A stretch of 64,000 nt of DNA from Aliisedimentitalea scapharcae (GTDB lineage Bacteria; Pseudomonadota; Alphaproteobacteria; Rhodobacterales; Rhodobacteraceae). The position numbers were made by a program, and so were the translations under genes. Of this stretch, positions 1 to 8,075 are shown in pieces; the first letter of the stretch is position 1, and each line of letters begins with the position of its first letter. The notes under the pieces are model-generated. The model ran no database searches, was not told the origin of the DNA, and saw only the letters and a program-made list of their open reading frames with translations. The stretch covers positions 1,860,001-1,924,000 of the forward strand of contig NZ_CP123584.1 of assembly GCF_045277565.1 (NCBI RefSeq), given 5' to 3'.

Positions 1-5
1 GACAA

Positions 6-1310
6 ATGGCTGATCTGACAACAGACTTTCTGGGGATCAAATCCCCGAACCCGTTCTGGCTGGCCTCGGCGCCGCCAACGGACAAGGAATATAACGTCCG
101 CCGCGCATTTGAGGCCGGATGGGGCGGTGTGGTGTGGAAAACGCTGGGGTCCGAAGGACCGCCCGTCGTCAATGTGAACGGCCCGCGTTATGGCGCGATC
201 TGGGGGGCGGACCGTCGCCTGCTGGGGCTCAACAATATCGAACTGATCACCGACCGCCCACTGGAAACCAACCTCGAAGAAATCACCCGGGTCAAAAAAG
301 ACTATCCGGATCGCGCGATCATCGTGTCGCTGATGGTCCCGTGCGAGGAGGAGGCCTGGAAGGCGATCCTGCCCAAGGTCGCGGCCACTGGCGCTGATGG
401 GATCGAGCTGAACTTTGGTTGCCCGCACGGCATGGCCGAACGTGGCATGGGATCTGCCGTTGGGCAGGTGCCGGAATATGTCGAAATGGTCACCCGCTGG
501 TGCAAGGAAAACTATGACAAACCGGTGATCGTCAAGCTGACCCCGAACATCACCGATGTGCGCCTGCCGGCCCGCGCGGCCATGGCGGGGGGCGCGGATG
601 CGGTCAGCCTGATCAACACGATCAACTCGATTGTCTCGGTCGATCTGGACGCCATGGCACCGAACCCGACCATTGGCGACAAGGGCACCCATGGTGGCTA
701 TTGTGGTCCCGCAGTCAAACCCATCGCGCTGAACATGGTCGCCGAAATTGCCCGGGATGCACAAACCAAAAACCTGCCGATTTCGGCCATTGGCGGTATC
801 ACCACATGGCGCGATGCGGCGGAATTCATGGCGATGGGCGCGGGCAATGTGCAGGTTTGTACCGCCGCGATGACCTATGGTTTCCGCATCGTCGAAGAGA
901 TGATCAGCGGGCTGAGCCAGTGGATGGATGAGAAGGGGTATGAATCGACTGCCGATTTCCTGGGTATGGCCGTGCCGAATGTCACCGACTGGCAGTATCT
1001 GAACCTGAACCACATCTCCAAGGCCAAGATTGACGAAGATTCCTGTATCAAATGCGGTCGGTGCTATGCTGCCTGCGAAGATACCTCGCATCAGGCAATC
1101 GCGATGAGCGAAGACCGGGTGTTCAGCGTCAAGGACGAAGAATGCGTGGCCTGCAATCTGTGCGTCAACGTCTGCCCGGTTGAGAACTGCATCACCATGG
1201 AAGTTATGGAGCCCGGATCGGTTGACCCGCGCACCGGCAAGGTGGTCGAGAAAGAATACGCCAACTGGACAACCCACCCCAACAATCCGGGGACCTGCGC
1301 CGCCGAGTAA
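6..1310 (+). CDS. preA: NAD-dependent dihydropyrimidine dehydrogenase subunit PreA
   Basis: Catalytic subunit of the PreTA enzyme, which reduces uracil and thymine to the 5,6-dihydro forms in the first step of reductive pyrimidine degradation in the cytoplasm. The 434-residue protein has an N-terminal dihydroorotate-dehydrogenase-like FMN barrel with the active-site motif NFGCPHGM (Cys139). It has a C-terminal ferredoxin domain with two 4Fe-4S clusters: the first Cys cluster begins at Cys347 (CIKCGRC), the second at Cys380 (CVACNLC). The length is full for PreA. The partner preT would be expected just upstream, outside the window. The neighbours are the next two pathway enzymes and their regulator, which supports the assignment strongly. 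Confidence 0.95.
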   Translation: MADLTTDFLGIKSPNPFWLASAPPTDKEYNVRRAFEAGWGGVVWKTLGSEGPPVVNVNGPRYGAIWGADRRLLGLNNIELITDRPLETNLEEITRVKKDYPDRAIIVSLMVPCEEEAWKAILPKVAATGADGIELNFGCPHGMAERGMGSAVGQVPEYVEMVTRWCKENYDKPVIVKLTPNITDVRLPARAAMAGGADAVSLINTINSIVSVDLDAMAPNPTIGDKGTHGGYCGPAVKPIALNMVAEIARDAQTKNLPISAIGGITTWRDAAEFMAMGAGNVQVCTAAMTYGFRIVEEMISGLSQWMDEKGYESTADFLGMAVPNVTDWQYLNLNHISKAKIDEDSCIKCGRCYAACEDTSHQAIAMSEDRVFSVKDEECVACNLCVNVCPVENCITMEVMEPGSVDPRTGKVVEKEYANWTTHPNNPGTCAAE

Positions 1311-1337
1311 CGGCGAGCAAGTTCAAACAAGACGAAG

Positions 1338-1370
1338 CGGGCGGTTCAAACGAGCCGCCCGTAATCTTTT
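1338..1370 (+). terminator. Rho-independent terminator after preA
   Basis: A 7-bp perfect GC stem (CGGGCGG at 1338-1344 with CCGCCCG at 1355-1361) has a 10-nt loop and is followed by TAATCTTTT. It sits between the convergent ends of preA and rutR. Confidence 0.7.
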
Positions 1371-1402
1371 GTATCAATGTGTTAGTGATAGAAGTTCACA
1401 GA

Positions 1403-2014
1403 TCAGAGCGGGGTCAGCATGCGTCGGTAAAGGCCCTCAAGGAAATCGGCAGCGCCGTCAAACGGGTCTTCATCTGCCATTAACGCGCGTACCTGAACAT
1501 CGAAATCGGCGTAATGCTGGGTCAGCGACCACACCGAAAACAGCAGGTGTTTGGGATGGGTTCGGGCAATTTTCCCCTCGCGCATCCAGGTTTCCAACAC
1601 GGTGACTTTTTCATCGACCAATGTTCTGAGGTCGGTCGATAGCACCTCGATCATACGCGGTGCACCCTGAACGATTTCATTGGCATACAGCCGGCTTTCC
1701 CGTGGAAAATCCCGGCTCAGTTGCAGCTTGCGCTGAACATAGGCCAGGATCTCTTCCATCGGATCGCCCGCCGCATCCAATTCGCGCAGCGGATCCAGCC
1801 AGGTGTCCAGCAACTGGGACAAAAGTTCGGTGAAAATCGCCTCCTTGGAGGGGAAGTAGTAGAGCAGATTGGGCTTGGACAGCCCGGCTGCATTGGCAAT
1901 TTGATCCACGGTTGACCCGCGAAATCCGTTGGCAGAAAACACATCCAATGCAGCTTCGAGAATGGCGGCGCGATTCTTTTTCTGGATGCGGGTCGGGGCT
2001 CGATCCTGGGCCAT
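1403..2014 (-). CDS. rutR: TetR-family pyrimidine regulator RutR
   Basis: Transcriptional repressor that in known RutR proteins releases DNA on binding uracil. The 203-residue protein has an N-terminal TetR helix-turn-helix (about residues 14-60, ending in the typical YYFPSKEAIF) and a C-terminal domain of the RutR/YcdC type (segments RLYANEIVQGAP and SVWSLTQHYADF). I chose the ATG at 2012-2014 (MAQDRAP) because the reading frame upstream of it does not look like RutR. The gene faces the amidohydrolase gene across an intergenic region with a textbook RutR operator, so it very likely controls the pyrimidine genes on both sides. Alternative: another TetR protein of the same subfamily, which is unlikely given the operator. 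Confidence 0.92.
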   Translation of the reverse strand: MAQDRAPTRIQKKNRAAILEAALDVFSANGFRGSTVDQIANAAGLSKPNLLYYFPSKEAIFTELLSQLLDTWLDPLRELDAAGDPMEEILAYVQRKLQLSRDFPRESRLYANEIVQGAPRMIEVLSTDLRTLVDEKVTVLETWMREGKIARTHPKHLLFSVWSLTQHYADFDVQVRALMADEDPFDGAADFLEGLYRRMLTPL

Positions 2015-2152
2015 GGGCGTCTGTTTGATCCTCGGTATTGTCCTGGTGCGTGCGGTTTGCCTGAAATTTGATGATATGCCCGATTTTGTGGGGCTTTTTC
2101 CAGATGTCGCGCTGCAATTTCTTGACTGGTGTCCCACCCGTGATAGCCTGAG

Positions 2153-2170
2153 TTTGACCAGTTGGTCAAA
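2153..2170. promoter_or_regulatory. RutR operator (inverted repeat)
   Basis: TTTGACCAGTTGGTCAAA is a perfect 8-bp inverted repeat with a 2-nt centre. It matches the RutR consensus known from E. coli (TTGACCA-N2-TGGTCAA) at every arm position. It lies about 90 bp upstream of the amidohydrolase start and 139 bp upstream of the rutR start, so it can serve both promoters. Confidence 0.9.
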
Positions 2171-2260
2171 TCACAGTGGCGGCAGATGTCACGCAGACGT
2201 GATGACCAACAGCAAAAACAACGCCGCAAACGGCGAGACAGACGGGGAAGGACGACGGCG

Positions 2261-3511
2261 ATGACCGCGCTTGGACAAAATCTGAAAATCAACGGCGAAC
2301 GGCTGTGGGACAGCCTGATGGAAATGGCTCAGATCGGACCCGGTGTTGCCGGAGGCAATAACCGCCAGACACTGACAGATGAAGATGGCGAAGGGCGCGC
2401 GTTGTTCCAGAAATGGTGCGAAGACGCGGGCTGTACGATGGGGCTCGATCAGATGGGCAATATGTTCGCGCGGCGCGAAGGCACCGACCCGGATGCGCTG
2501 CCGGTCTATGTGGGCTCGCACCTGGACACCCAGCCGACGGGCGGCAAATATGATGGGGTCCTGGGCGTGCTGGGCGGTCTGGAAATTCTGCGATCTCTCA
2601 ATGACTTGGGGATCAAGACGAAACATCCGATCGTGGTGACGAATTTCACCAACGAAGAGGGCACGCGCTATGCGCCCGCGATGTTGTCATCCGGCGTGTT
2701 TGCGGGAATTCATACTCAGGATTGGGCCTATGACCGCGAAGATTCCGAGGGCAAGAAATTTGGCGATGAGCTGTCGCGCATCGGCTGGCGCGGGGACGAA
2801 GAGGTCGGCGCGCGCAAGATGCATGCGTTTTTTGAATTGCACATCGAACAGGGCCCGATTCTGGAAAACGAAGACACTGATATCGGTGTGGTCACACATG
2901 GGCAGGGGCTCAGCTGGACGCAGGTGACCATCACCGGCAAGGACGCGCATACCGGGTCGACGCCGATGCCGATGCGGCGCAACGCCGGGCTCGCCATGGC
3001 GCGGGTGCTCGAGGCGGTGGATGAAATCGCCTGGTCCCATGCGCCGCATGCGGTCGGCGCTGCGGGGCATATCGAAGTGTTCCCGAATTCGCGCAATGTG
3101 ATCCCGGGGCAGGTTGTGTTCACGGTCGATTTCCGGTCACCCGAATTGGATGTGATCACTGACATGGAGGACCGTCTGCGCGTTGAAGGCGACAAGGTGG
3201 CCGAGGCCATGGAGGTCGAGATCGAATACGAAAAGGTTGGGGGATTCGATCCGGTGACCTTTGACGAGGGGTGTGTATCGGCTGTGCGCAATGCCGCCGA
3301 ACGTTTGGGATATTCGCATCTGGATATCATTTCCGGCGCGGGTCATGACGCCTGTTGGATCAACCGGGTGGCCCCGACGGCGATGGTCATGTGCCCCTGT
3401 GTGGATGGGCTGAGCCACAATGAGGCCGAAGAGATCAGCCCCGAATGGGCCGCAGCCGGAACCAATGTGCTGTTCCATGCGGTGGTGGAGACGGCGGAGA
3501 TCGTGGAATAG
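2261..3511 (+). CDS. N-carbamoyl-beta-alanine amidohydrolase (beta-ureidopropionase, HydC type)
   Basis: Zn-dependent M20-family amidase that hydrolyses N-carbamoyl-beta-alanine to beta-alanine, ammonia and CO2, the third step of reductive pyrimidine degradation. The 416-residue protein shows the metal ligand motifs SHLDTQPTGGKYDG (His87, Asp98) and NEEGTRYAP (Glu132/133), and a dimerisation domain starting near GKDAHTGSTPMPMRRNA. The ATG at 2261 is preceded by a GGGGAAGGA ribosome site. A longer frame from 2162 starts inside the RutR operator and adds an implausible Arg-rich leader, so it was rejected. The next gene is dihydropyrimidinase, which makes this enzyme's substrate. Allantoate amidohydrolase or L-carbamoylase are relatives, but context favours the pyrimidine role. 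Confidence 0.9.
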   Translation: MTALGQNLKINGERLWDSLMEMAQIGPGVAGGNNRQTLTDEDGEGRALFQKWCEDAGCTMGLDQMGNMFARREGTDPDALPVYVGSHLDTQPTGGKYDGVLGVLGGLEILRSLNDLGIKTKHPIVVTNFTNEEGTRYAPAMLSSGVFAGIHTQDWAYDREDSEGKKFGDELSRIGWRGDEEVGARKMHAFFELHIEQGPILENEDTDIGVVTHGQGLSWTQVTITGKDAHTGSTPMPMRRNAGLAMARVLEAVDEIAWSHAPHAVGAAGHIEVFPNSRNVIPGQVVFTVDFRSPELDVITDMEDRLRVEGDKVAEAMEVEIEYEKVGGFDPVTFDEGCVSAVRNAAERLGYSHLDIISGAGHDACWINRVAPTAMVMCPCVDGLSHNEAEEISPEWAAAGTNVLFHAVVETAEIVE

Positions 3512-3582
3512 GGGGCGCTGCCCCCCACATTGAAATCCGGGGATTTCAATGTTCCCCCCGAGGTATTTGAACCAGAAAGAAG
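3512..3582 (+). repeat. Dispersed intergenic repeat, copy A (divergent copy)
   Basis: Short element with a G/C-rich stem (GGGGG-CGCTG-CCCCC) and then a perfect 12-bp stem with a 2-nt loop (3527-3538 with 3541-3552). It ends in a tail GAGGTATTTGAACCAGAAAG at 3560-3579. Three better-matched relatives occur at 7104-7161, 15251-15307 (reverse) and 26527-26575 (reverse). Confidence 0.55.
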
Positions 3583-3618
3583 CATGAGGGCCAATGCATG
3601 GTCCCAAGGGAGTGTAAG

Positions 3619-5073
3619 ATGAGCACAGTGATCAGGAATGGAACCATCGTCACGGCGGATCTGACCTATAAGGCGGATGTGCTGATCGAGAACGGGGTGA
3701 TTGCCGAAATCGGCCCGAACCTGAAGGGCGATGAGGAGCTGGACGCGACCGGATGTTATGTGATGCCGGGTGGGATTGATCCGCATACCCATCTGGAAAT
3801 GCCGTTCATGGGCACCTATTCCACGGATGATTTTGAATCCGGCACCCGCGCGGCGTTGGCCGGGGGCACCACGATGGTGGTGGATTTTGCGTTGCCCAAT
3901 CCGGGTGAAGGGTTGTTGGATGCGCTGAAACGCTGGGACAACAAATCCACCCGCGCCAATTGCGACTATTCATTCCACATGGCGGTGACATGGTGGGGCG
4001 AACAGGTGTTCAATGACATGAAGACCGTTATCGAAACCCGTGGAATCAATACGTTTAAACATTTCATGGCCTATAAGGGCGCGTTGATGGTCAACGATGA
4101 TGAGCTGTATTCCAGCTTTCAGCGCCTGTCCGAATTGGGTGGCATCGCAATGGTGCACGCGGAGAACGGTGATGTGGTCGCCGAGTTGAGCGCCAAGCTG
4201 TTGGCCGAGGGCAACAACGGTCCTGAAGCGCATGCCTATTCGCGCCCGCCACAGGTCGAAGGTGAGGCCACAAACCGCGCCATCATGATTGCCGATATGG
4301 CGGGCGTGCCGCTGTACGTTGTTCATACGTCCTGCGAGGACAGCCACGAAGCCATCCGCCGTGCCCGGATGCAGGGCAAACGGGTGTGGGGCGAGCCGTT
4401 GATCCAGCATCTGACGCTGGATGAGAGCGAGTATTTCAACCAGGACTGGGACCACGCCGCGCGCCGGGTGATGAGCCCGCCGTTCCGCAACAAACAACAT
4501 CAGGACAGCCTGTGGGCAGGTCTGCAAGCCGGATCGCTGAGCGTGGTGGCGACAGACCACTGTGCCTTTACCACGGAGCAGAAACGCTATGGTGTGGGGG
4601 ATTTCACCAAGATCCCCAACGGGACCGGTGGATTGGAAGACCGGATGCCGATGCTGTGGACCCATGGGGTTGCAACGGGGCGTCTGACACCCAATGAATT
4701 TGTTGCGGTGACCTCGACCAATATCGCCAAGATCCTGAACTGTTATCCGCGCAAGGGCGCGGTTCTGGTCGGGGCTGATGCGGATCTGGTGATTTGGGAT
4801 CCTGAAAAGAGTAAGACAATTCAGGCCTCTACCCAGCAATCTTCGATCGACTACAATGTCTTTGAGGGGCATGAGGTCAAAGGGTTGCCCCGGTTCACCC
4901 TGACGCGGGGCCATGTGGCGGTGCATGACGGCGACATGCGGTGCCAGGAAGGGCACGGCAAATTCGTGGCGCGCGAGGCCAACACAACAGTGAACAAGGC
5001 GCTGAGCACCTGGAAGGAGCTGACGTCACCGCGTCCGGTGGAGCGGTCCGGCATTCCGGCGACCGGCGTATAA
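3619..5073 (+). CDS. hydA: Dihydropyrimidinase (D-hydantoinase)
   Basis: Opens the ring of dihydrouracil and dihydrothymine to the N-carbamoyl-beta-amino acids, the second step of reductive pyrimidine degradation. It belongs to the binuclear-metal cyclic amidohydrolase family. The 484-residue protein has the N-terminal metal motif HTH (His56 and His58), the lysine expected to be carboxylated in FKHFMAYKG (Lys153), the later ligands in HAEN and HTSCE, and the catalytic Asp in ATDHC. The ATG at 3619 (MSTVIRNG) is chosen over 3598 because it follows AAGGGAG and matches the usual N-terminus. The length is normal for the family. It forms one transcription direction with the amidohydrolase 107 bp upstream and with the transporter downstream. 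Confidence 0.95.
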   Translation: MSTVIRNGTIVTADLTYKADVLIENGVIAEIGPNLKGDEELDATGCYVMPGGIDPHTHLEMPFMGTYSTDDFESGTRAALAGGTTMVVDFALPNPGEGLLDALKRWDNKSTRANCDYSFHMAVTWWGEQVFNDMKTVIETRGINTFKHFMAYKGALMVNDDELYSSFQRLSELGGIAMVHAENGDVVAELSAKLLAEGNNGPEAHAYSRPPQVEGEATNRAIMIADMAGVPLYVVHTSCEDSHEAIRRARMQGKRVWGEPLIQHLTLDESEYFNQDWDHAARRVMSPPFRNKQHQDSLWAGLQAGSLSVVATDHCAFTTEQKRYGVGDFTKIPNGTGGLEDRMPMLWTHGVATGRLTPNEFVAVTSTNIAKILNCYPRKGAVLVGADADLVIWDPEKSKTIQASTQQSSIDYNVFEGHEVKGLPRFTLTRGHVAVHDGDMRCQEGHGKFVAREANTTVNKALSTWKELTSPRPVERSGIPATGV

Positions 5074-5196
5074 TCAAAAGACCGGTTCCACGCGCCGCTG
5101 CTCTGACCCAGAGATTGGCGCGTGGAGGCGATGCATCAAAACGGTTCCGGATGGAGGCTTGTCACCTGCCGGGAGCTGTTGAAGGAAGGAATGAAC

Positions 5197-5295
5197 GTGA
5201 GCGCAATCAATATTTTGCAAGGCAGACCTGAAGTCGGAATGTCGCCGGTGAAACACACCATGCGGCGGGTGCCCGGGGCGAAGAGCGATGACTGA
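5197..5295 (+). CDS. Possible 32-residue leader ORF overlapping the ABC ATPase start
   Basis: A very short frame with a strong ribosome site AAGGAAGGA ending at 5190, six bases before a GTG at 5197. An in-frame ATG at 5191 abuts the same site. It runs through VGMSPVKHTMRRVPGAKS and stops at 5293-5295, eight bases inside the ATPase gene that starts at 5288. The ATPase gene itself has only a weak ribosome site, so translation of this peptide could deliver ribosomes to it. No family is recognised. It may be a coupling leader peptide or chance. Judged only on ribosome site, overlap and lack of another explanation for the 214-bp gap. Confidence 0.35.
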   Translation: MSAINILQGRPEVGMSPVKHTMRRVPGAKSDD

Positions 5296-6085
5296 GCGCG
5301 CGCAGGAGCAGCCGGTCATCGAGGCGCAGGGGCTGGATCTGACCTTTCAGACCAATGACGGCCCGGTGCATGCGCTCAAGGATGTAAATCTGGTTATAAA
5401 CAAAGGGGATTTTGTCAGCTTTATTGGCCCGTCGGGCTGTGGCAAGACCACGTTCCTGCGTTGTATTGCGGCGCTGGAAACGCCCACCGGTGGCACGCTG
5501 AGCGTCAATGGCATGAGCGCAGAGGACGCGCGCCGCAACCGCGCCTATGGCTATGTGTTTCAGGCGGCGGGGCTGTATCCGTGGCGCACCATATCCAAGA
5601 ACATCAAATTGCCGCTGGAGATCATGGGCTATTCCAAAGCCGATCAGGAAAATCGCGTCAATAAAGTTCTGGAACTGGTTGATCTTGCTGGGTTTGGTGA
5701 AAAATTTCCCTGGCAGTTGTCAGGCGGGATGCAGCAGCGGGCCAGCATTGCCCGGGCGTTGGCCTTTGATGCGGATATCCTGTTGATGGATGAACCTTTT
5801 GGGGCCTTGGACGAGATTGTGCGCGACCATTTGAATGAGCAGCTGTTGCAGCTGTGGGCGCGGACCAACAAGACCATCGGCTTTGTCACGCATTCGATCC
5901 CCGAGGCGGTGTATCTGTCGACCAAGATCGTGGTGATGAGCCCGCGTCCGGGGCGGATCACCGATGTGATCGAAAGCCCGCTGCCCAAGGAACGGCCGCT
6001 GGATATTCGCGACAGTCCGGAGTTCATCGAGATCGCACATCGGGTGCGCGAAGGGCTGCGGGCGGGGCATGGCGATGATGTGTGA
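5288..6085 (+). CDS. ABC transporter ATPase, SsuB/TauB/ThiZ type (pyrimidine or hydantoin uptake)
   Basis: Energises import through the two permeases encoded next. The 265-residue protein has Walker A GPSGCGKTT (47-55), the Q-loop region YVFQAAGLYPWRT, the signature LSGGMQQR, Walker B ILLMDEPFGALDE and a switch His in FVTHSIPEA. This is the standard layout for the nitrate/sulfonate/taurine ATPase family. The partner binding protein is of the NMT1/ThiY type that binds pyrimidine-like ligands. With the pyrimidine catabolic genes directly upstream, the likely cargo is a pyrimidine, dihydropyrimidine or hydantoin. That substrate is inferred from context; sequence alone does not give it. Confidence 0.88.
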   Translation: MTERAQEQPVIEAQGLDLTFQTNDGPVHALKDVNLVINKGDFVSFIGPSGCGKTTFLRCIAALETPTGGTLSVNGMSAEDARRNRAYGYVFQAAGLYPWRTISKNIKLPLEIMGYSKADQENRVNKVLELVDLAGFGEKFPWQLSGGMQQRASIARALAFDADILLMDEPFGALDEIVRDHLNEQLLQLWARTNKTIGFVTHSIPEAVYLSTKIVVMSPRPGRITDVIESPLPKERPLDIRDSPEFIEIAHRVREGLRAGHGDDV

Positions 6086-6172
6086 TTTGGCCCAAACCGG
6101 GGGGGTGATATCCGTGCACCACACGTGCACCACCCGTACACCGCCGCGGCGCAGCAATTTTGGGGGTGAAAC

Positions 6173-7090
6173 ATGAAATCCCTGTTCGCCGTTCTGACCG
6201 TGATCGCGGCGATTGTCGCGTTCTGGTATGCGGCCTGTGTGCCGATGAACATCAAGGGCGTGCTGGTCGCAGCCGAACGCGCCGGGGTCGAGGTGACCCC
6301 CGCCACCGCCAAGGACCGCCGCAACATGGGCGAGATCGGTTTGATTGTGGGCAACACATTCGCCATTCCCGCGACATGGGCCCAGGATCGTCCGCGTCTG
6401 CCCGCGCCGCATCAGGTGGCGATCGAGCTGTGGCAGACCACGGTGGGCAAAAAGATCACGTCGAAACGGTCGCTGGTCTATCACGGCTGGGTGACGCTGA
6501 GCGCCACGTTGCTGGGGTTTGCCATTGGCACGGGCCTGGGCATTCTGTTGGCTGTGGGGATTGTGCATTCCAAGGTCATGGACATGAGCGTGATGCCCTG
6601 GGCCATCGTGTCCCAGACCATCCCGATCATCGCGCTGGCTCCGATGATCATCGTGGTGCTGTATTCCATTGGCGTGCAGGGGATCATCCCCAAGGCGGTG
6701 ATTTCGGCCTATCTGAGCTTTTTTCCGGTGATCGTCGGCATGGTGAAGGGGCTGCGCAGTCCGGACAGTATGCAGCTGGATCTGTTGCGCACCTATAATG
6801 CCAGCCCGTCCCAGGGGTTCTGGAAGCTGCGGTTGCCGGCATCATTGCCGTATTTGTTTGCCTCGCTGAAAATCGGCATCGCCGCGTCATTGGTCGGGGC
6901 CATTGTTGGGGAATTGCCCACCGGGGCGGTGGCCGGTCTGGGCGCGCGTCTGTTGGCGGGCAGCTATTATGGTCAGACGGTGCAGATCTGGTCTGCGTTG
7001 TTCGCGGCGGCGCTGTTGGCGGCATCGTTGGTGGCGCTGTTGGGCCTGGTGGAACGGGTGATGCTGAAACGGATGGGGATGGGCGCATGA
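6173..7090 (+). CDS. ABC transporter permease (first of two)
   Basis: Inner-membrane subunit of the importer with an unusually long N-terminal region (about 95 residues including one membrane helix near 5-23 and a soluble stretch) before the BPD_transp_1 core. The 305-residue protein has about six further hydrophobic segments and the ATPase-contact loop around DLLRTYNASPSQGFWKLRLPASLPY. The ATG follows TTTTGGGGGTGAAAC. The 87-bp gap before it contains two direct copies of CGTGCACCAC spaced 11 bp apart, of unknown meaning. It works with the second permease at 7176 as a heterodimer. Confidence 0.85.
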   Translation: MKSLFAVLTVIAAIVAFWYAACVPMNIKGVLVAAERAGVEVTPATAKDRRNMGEIGLIVGNTFAIPATWAQDRPRLPAPHQVAIELWQTTVGKKITSKRSLVYHGWVTLSATLLGFAIGTGLGILLAVGIVHSKVMDMSVMPWAIVSQTIPIIALAPMIIVVLYSIGVQGIIPKAVISAYLSFFPVIVGMVKGLRSPDSMQLDLLRTYNASPSQGFWKLRLPASLPYLFASLKIGIAASLVGAIVGELPTGAVAGLGARLLAGSYYGQTVQIWSALFAAALLAASLVALLGLVERVMLKRMGMGA

Positions 7091-7103
7091 TGGATCTGTT
7101 GTT

Positions 7104-7161
7104 GGGGGGCTCTGCCCCCGCGCCAGAGGCGCTCCCCCGGGATATTTATGGCCAGATGAAG
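7104..7161 (+). repeat. Dispersed intergenic repeat, copy B
   Basis: Two adjacent small hairpins (GGGGGC-TCT-GCCCCC at 7105-7119 and GCGCC-AGA-GGCGC at 7120-7132) are followed by the tail GATATTTATGGCCAGATGAA (7141-7160). It fills nearly the whole gap between two permease genes of one operon. Confidence 0.65.
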
Positions 7162-7175
7162 CAGGGGGGCGTGGC

Positions 7176-8018
7176 ATGATCATGGTGGGTCTGGCCGGTC
7201 TGGTCTGGATTGGGGGCTGGTGGGTCAATGGTCGGTTGGCCAATAGCCCGGTGGCCGATACGCGGGCGGTGCAATTGGCGGTGCCGGTGATTTTTGGCGT
7301 GACCGTGTTGATCGTCTGGGAGCTGTTGGTGCGCGGGCTGGAGGTGCCTTTGGTGATTCTGCCGGCTCCGACGTTGATTGCGGCGCGATTTGTCGGAAGC
7401 CTGCCGATCCTATGGGCGGATTTCGTGCAGACCTTTGCCAAGGGCGCGTTGAGCGGCTATGTCATGGGATGCAGTGCGGCGTTCTTGATGGCGATTGCGG
7501 TGGACCGCAGCGATTTTCTGCGGCGCGGGCTGTTGCCGGTCGGGAATTTTGTTGCCGCGCTGCCGATTGTGGGCACAGCGCCCATTCTGGTGATGTGGTT
7601 CGGGTTCGATTGGCAGTCGAAGGCGGCCGTGGTGGTGGTCATGGTGTTCTTTCCCATGCTGGTCAACACGGTGGCGGGGTTGCGCGAAACCAGCGCCATG
7701 CAGCGGGATCTGATGCAGACCTATGCCGCGTCCTATTGGCAGAGCTTTTTCAAGCTGCGCCTGCCAGCGGCGATGCCGTTCATTTTCAATGGGTTGAAAA
7801 TCTCGACCACCTTGGCGCTGATTGGCGCGATCGTGGCCGAATTCTTTGGCTCGCCCACGGTTGGCATGGGGTTCCGGATTTCCACCAGCGTCGGACAATT
7901 GGCGCTGGATATGGTTTGGGCCGAAATCGTGGTGGCAGCGCTGGCCGGATCGGTGTTCTATGGCATCGTGGCATTGATCGAAAAATCGGTGACGTTCTGG
8001 CACCCGTCGCAAAGGTAA
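7176..8018 (+). CDS. ABC transporter permease (second of two)
   Basis: Inner-membrane subunit, 280 residues, with an initial helix pair, then the BPD_transp_1 core with the ATPase-contact loop DLMQTYAASYWQSFFKLRLPAAMPF. This loop is parallel to the one in the first permease. The ATG follows AGGGGGGCGTGGC. It lies 85 bp after the first permease, separated only by repeat copy B, and 57 bp before the binding protein, so all four transporter genes probably share one transcript. Its fold class is clear; its substrate is inferred from the pyrimidine neighbours. Confidence 0.86.
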   Translation: MIMVGLAGLVWIGGWWVNGRLANSPVADTRAVQLAVPVIFGVTVLIVWELLVRGLEVPLVILPAPTLIAARFVGSLPILWADFVQTFAKGALSGYVMGCSAAFLMAIAVDRSDFLRRGLLPVGNFVAALPIVGTAPILVMWFGFDWQSKAAVVVVMVFFPMLVNTVAGLRETSAMQRDLMQTYAASYWQSFFKLRLPAAMPFIFNGLKISTTLALIGAIVAEFFGSPTVGMGFRISTSVGQLALDMVWAEIVVAALAGSVFYGIVALIEKSVTFWHPSQR

Positions 8019-8075
8019 TTTTCCAATGATCCCGGGACCACCCGGGACAATCCAATCAACAAGGAGTGAAAACAG

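Noticed and set aside
6100..6140. Direct repeat CGTGCACCAC before the first permease
   Set aside because: Only two copies and no regulator next to it; too little to call an operator.
6105..6176. Short 23-residue frame before the first ABC permease (HHTCTTRTPP)
   Set aside because: It overlaps the permease start and has a single Cys and Pro-rich end, but no CxxC or RAPP pattern and no clear ribosome site; I consider it chance.
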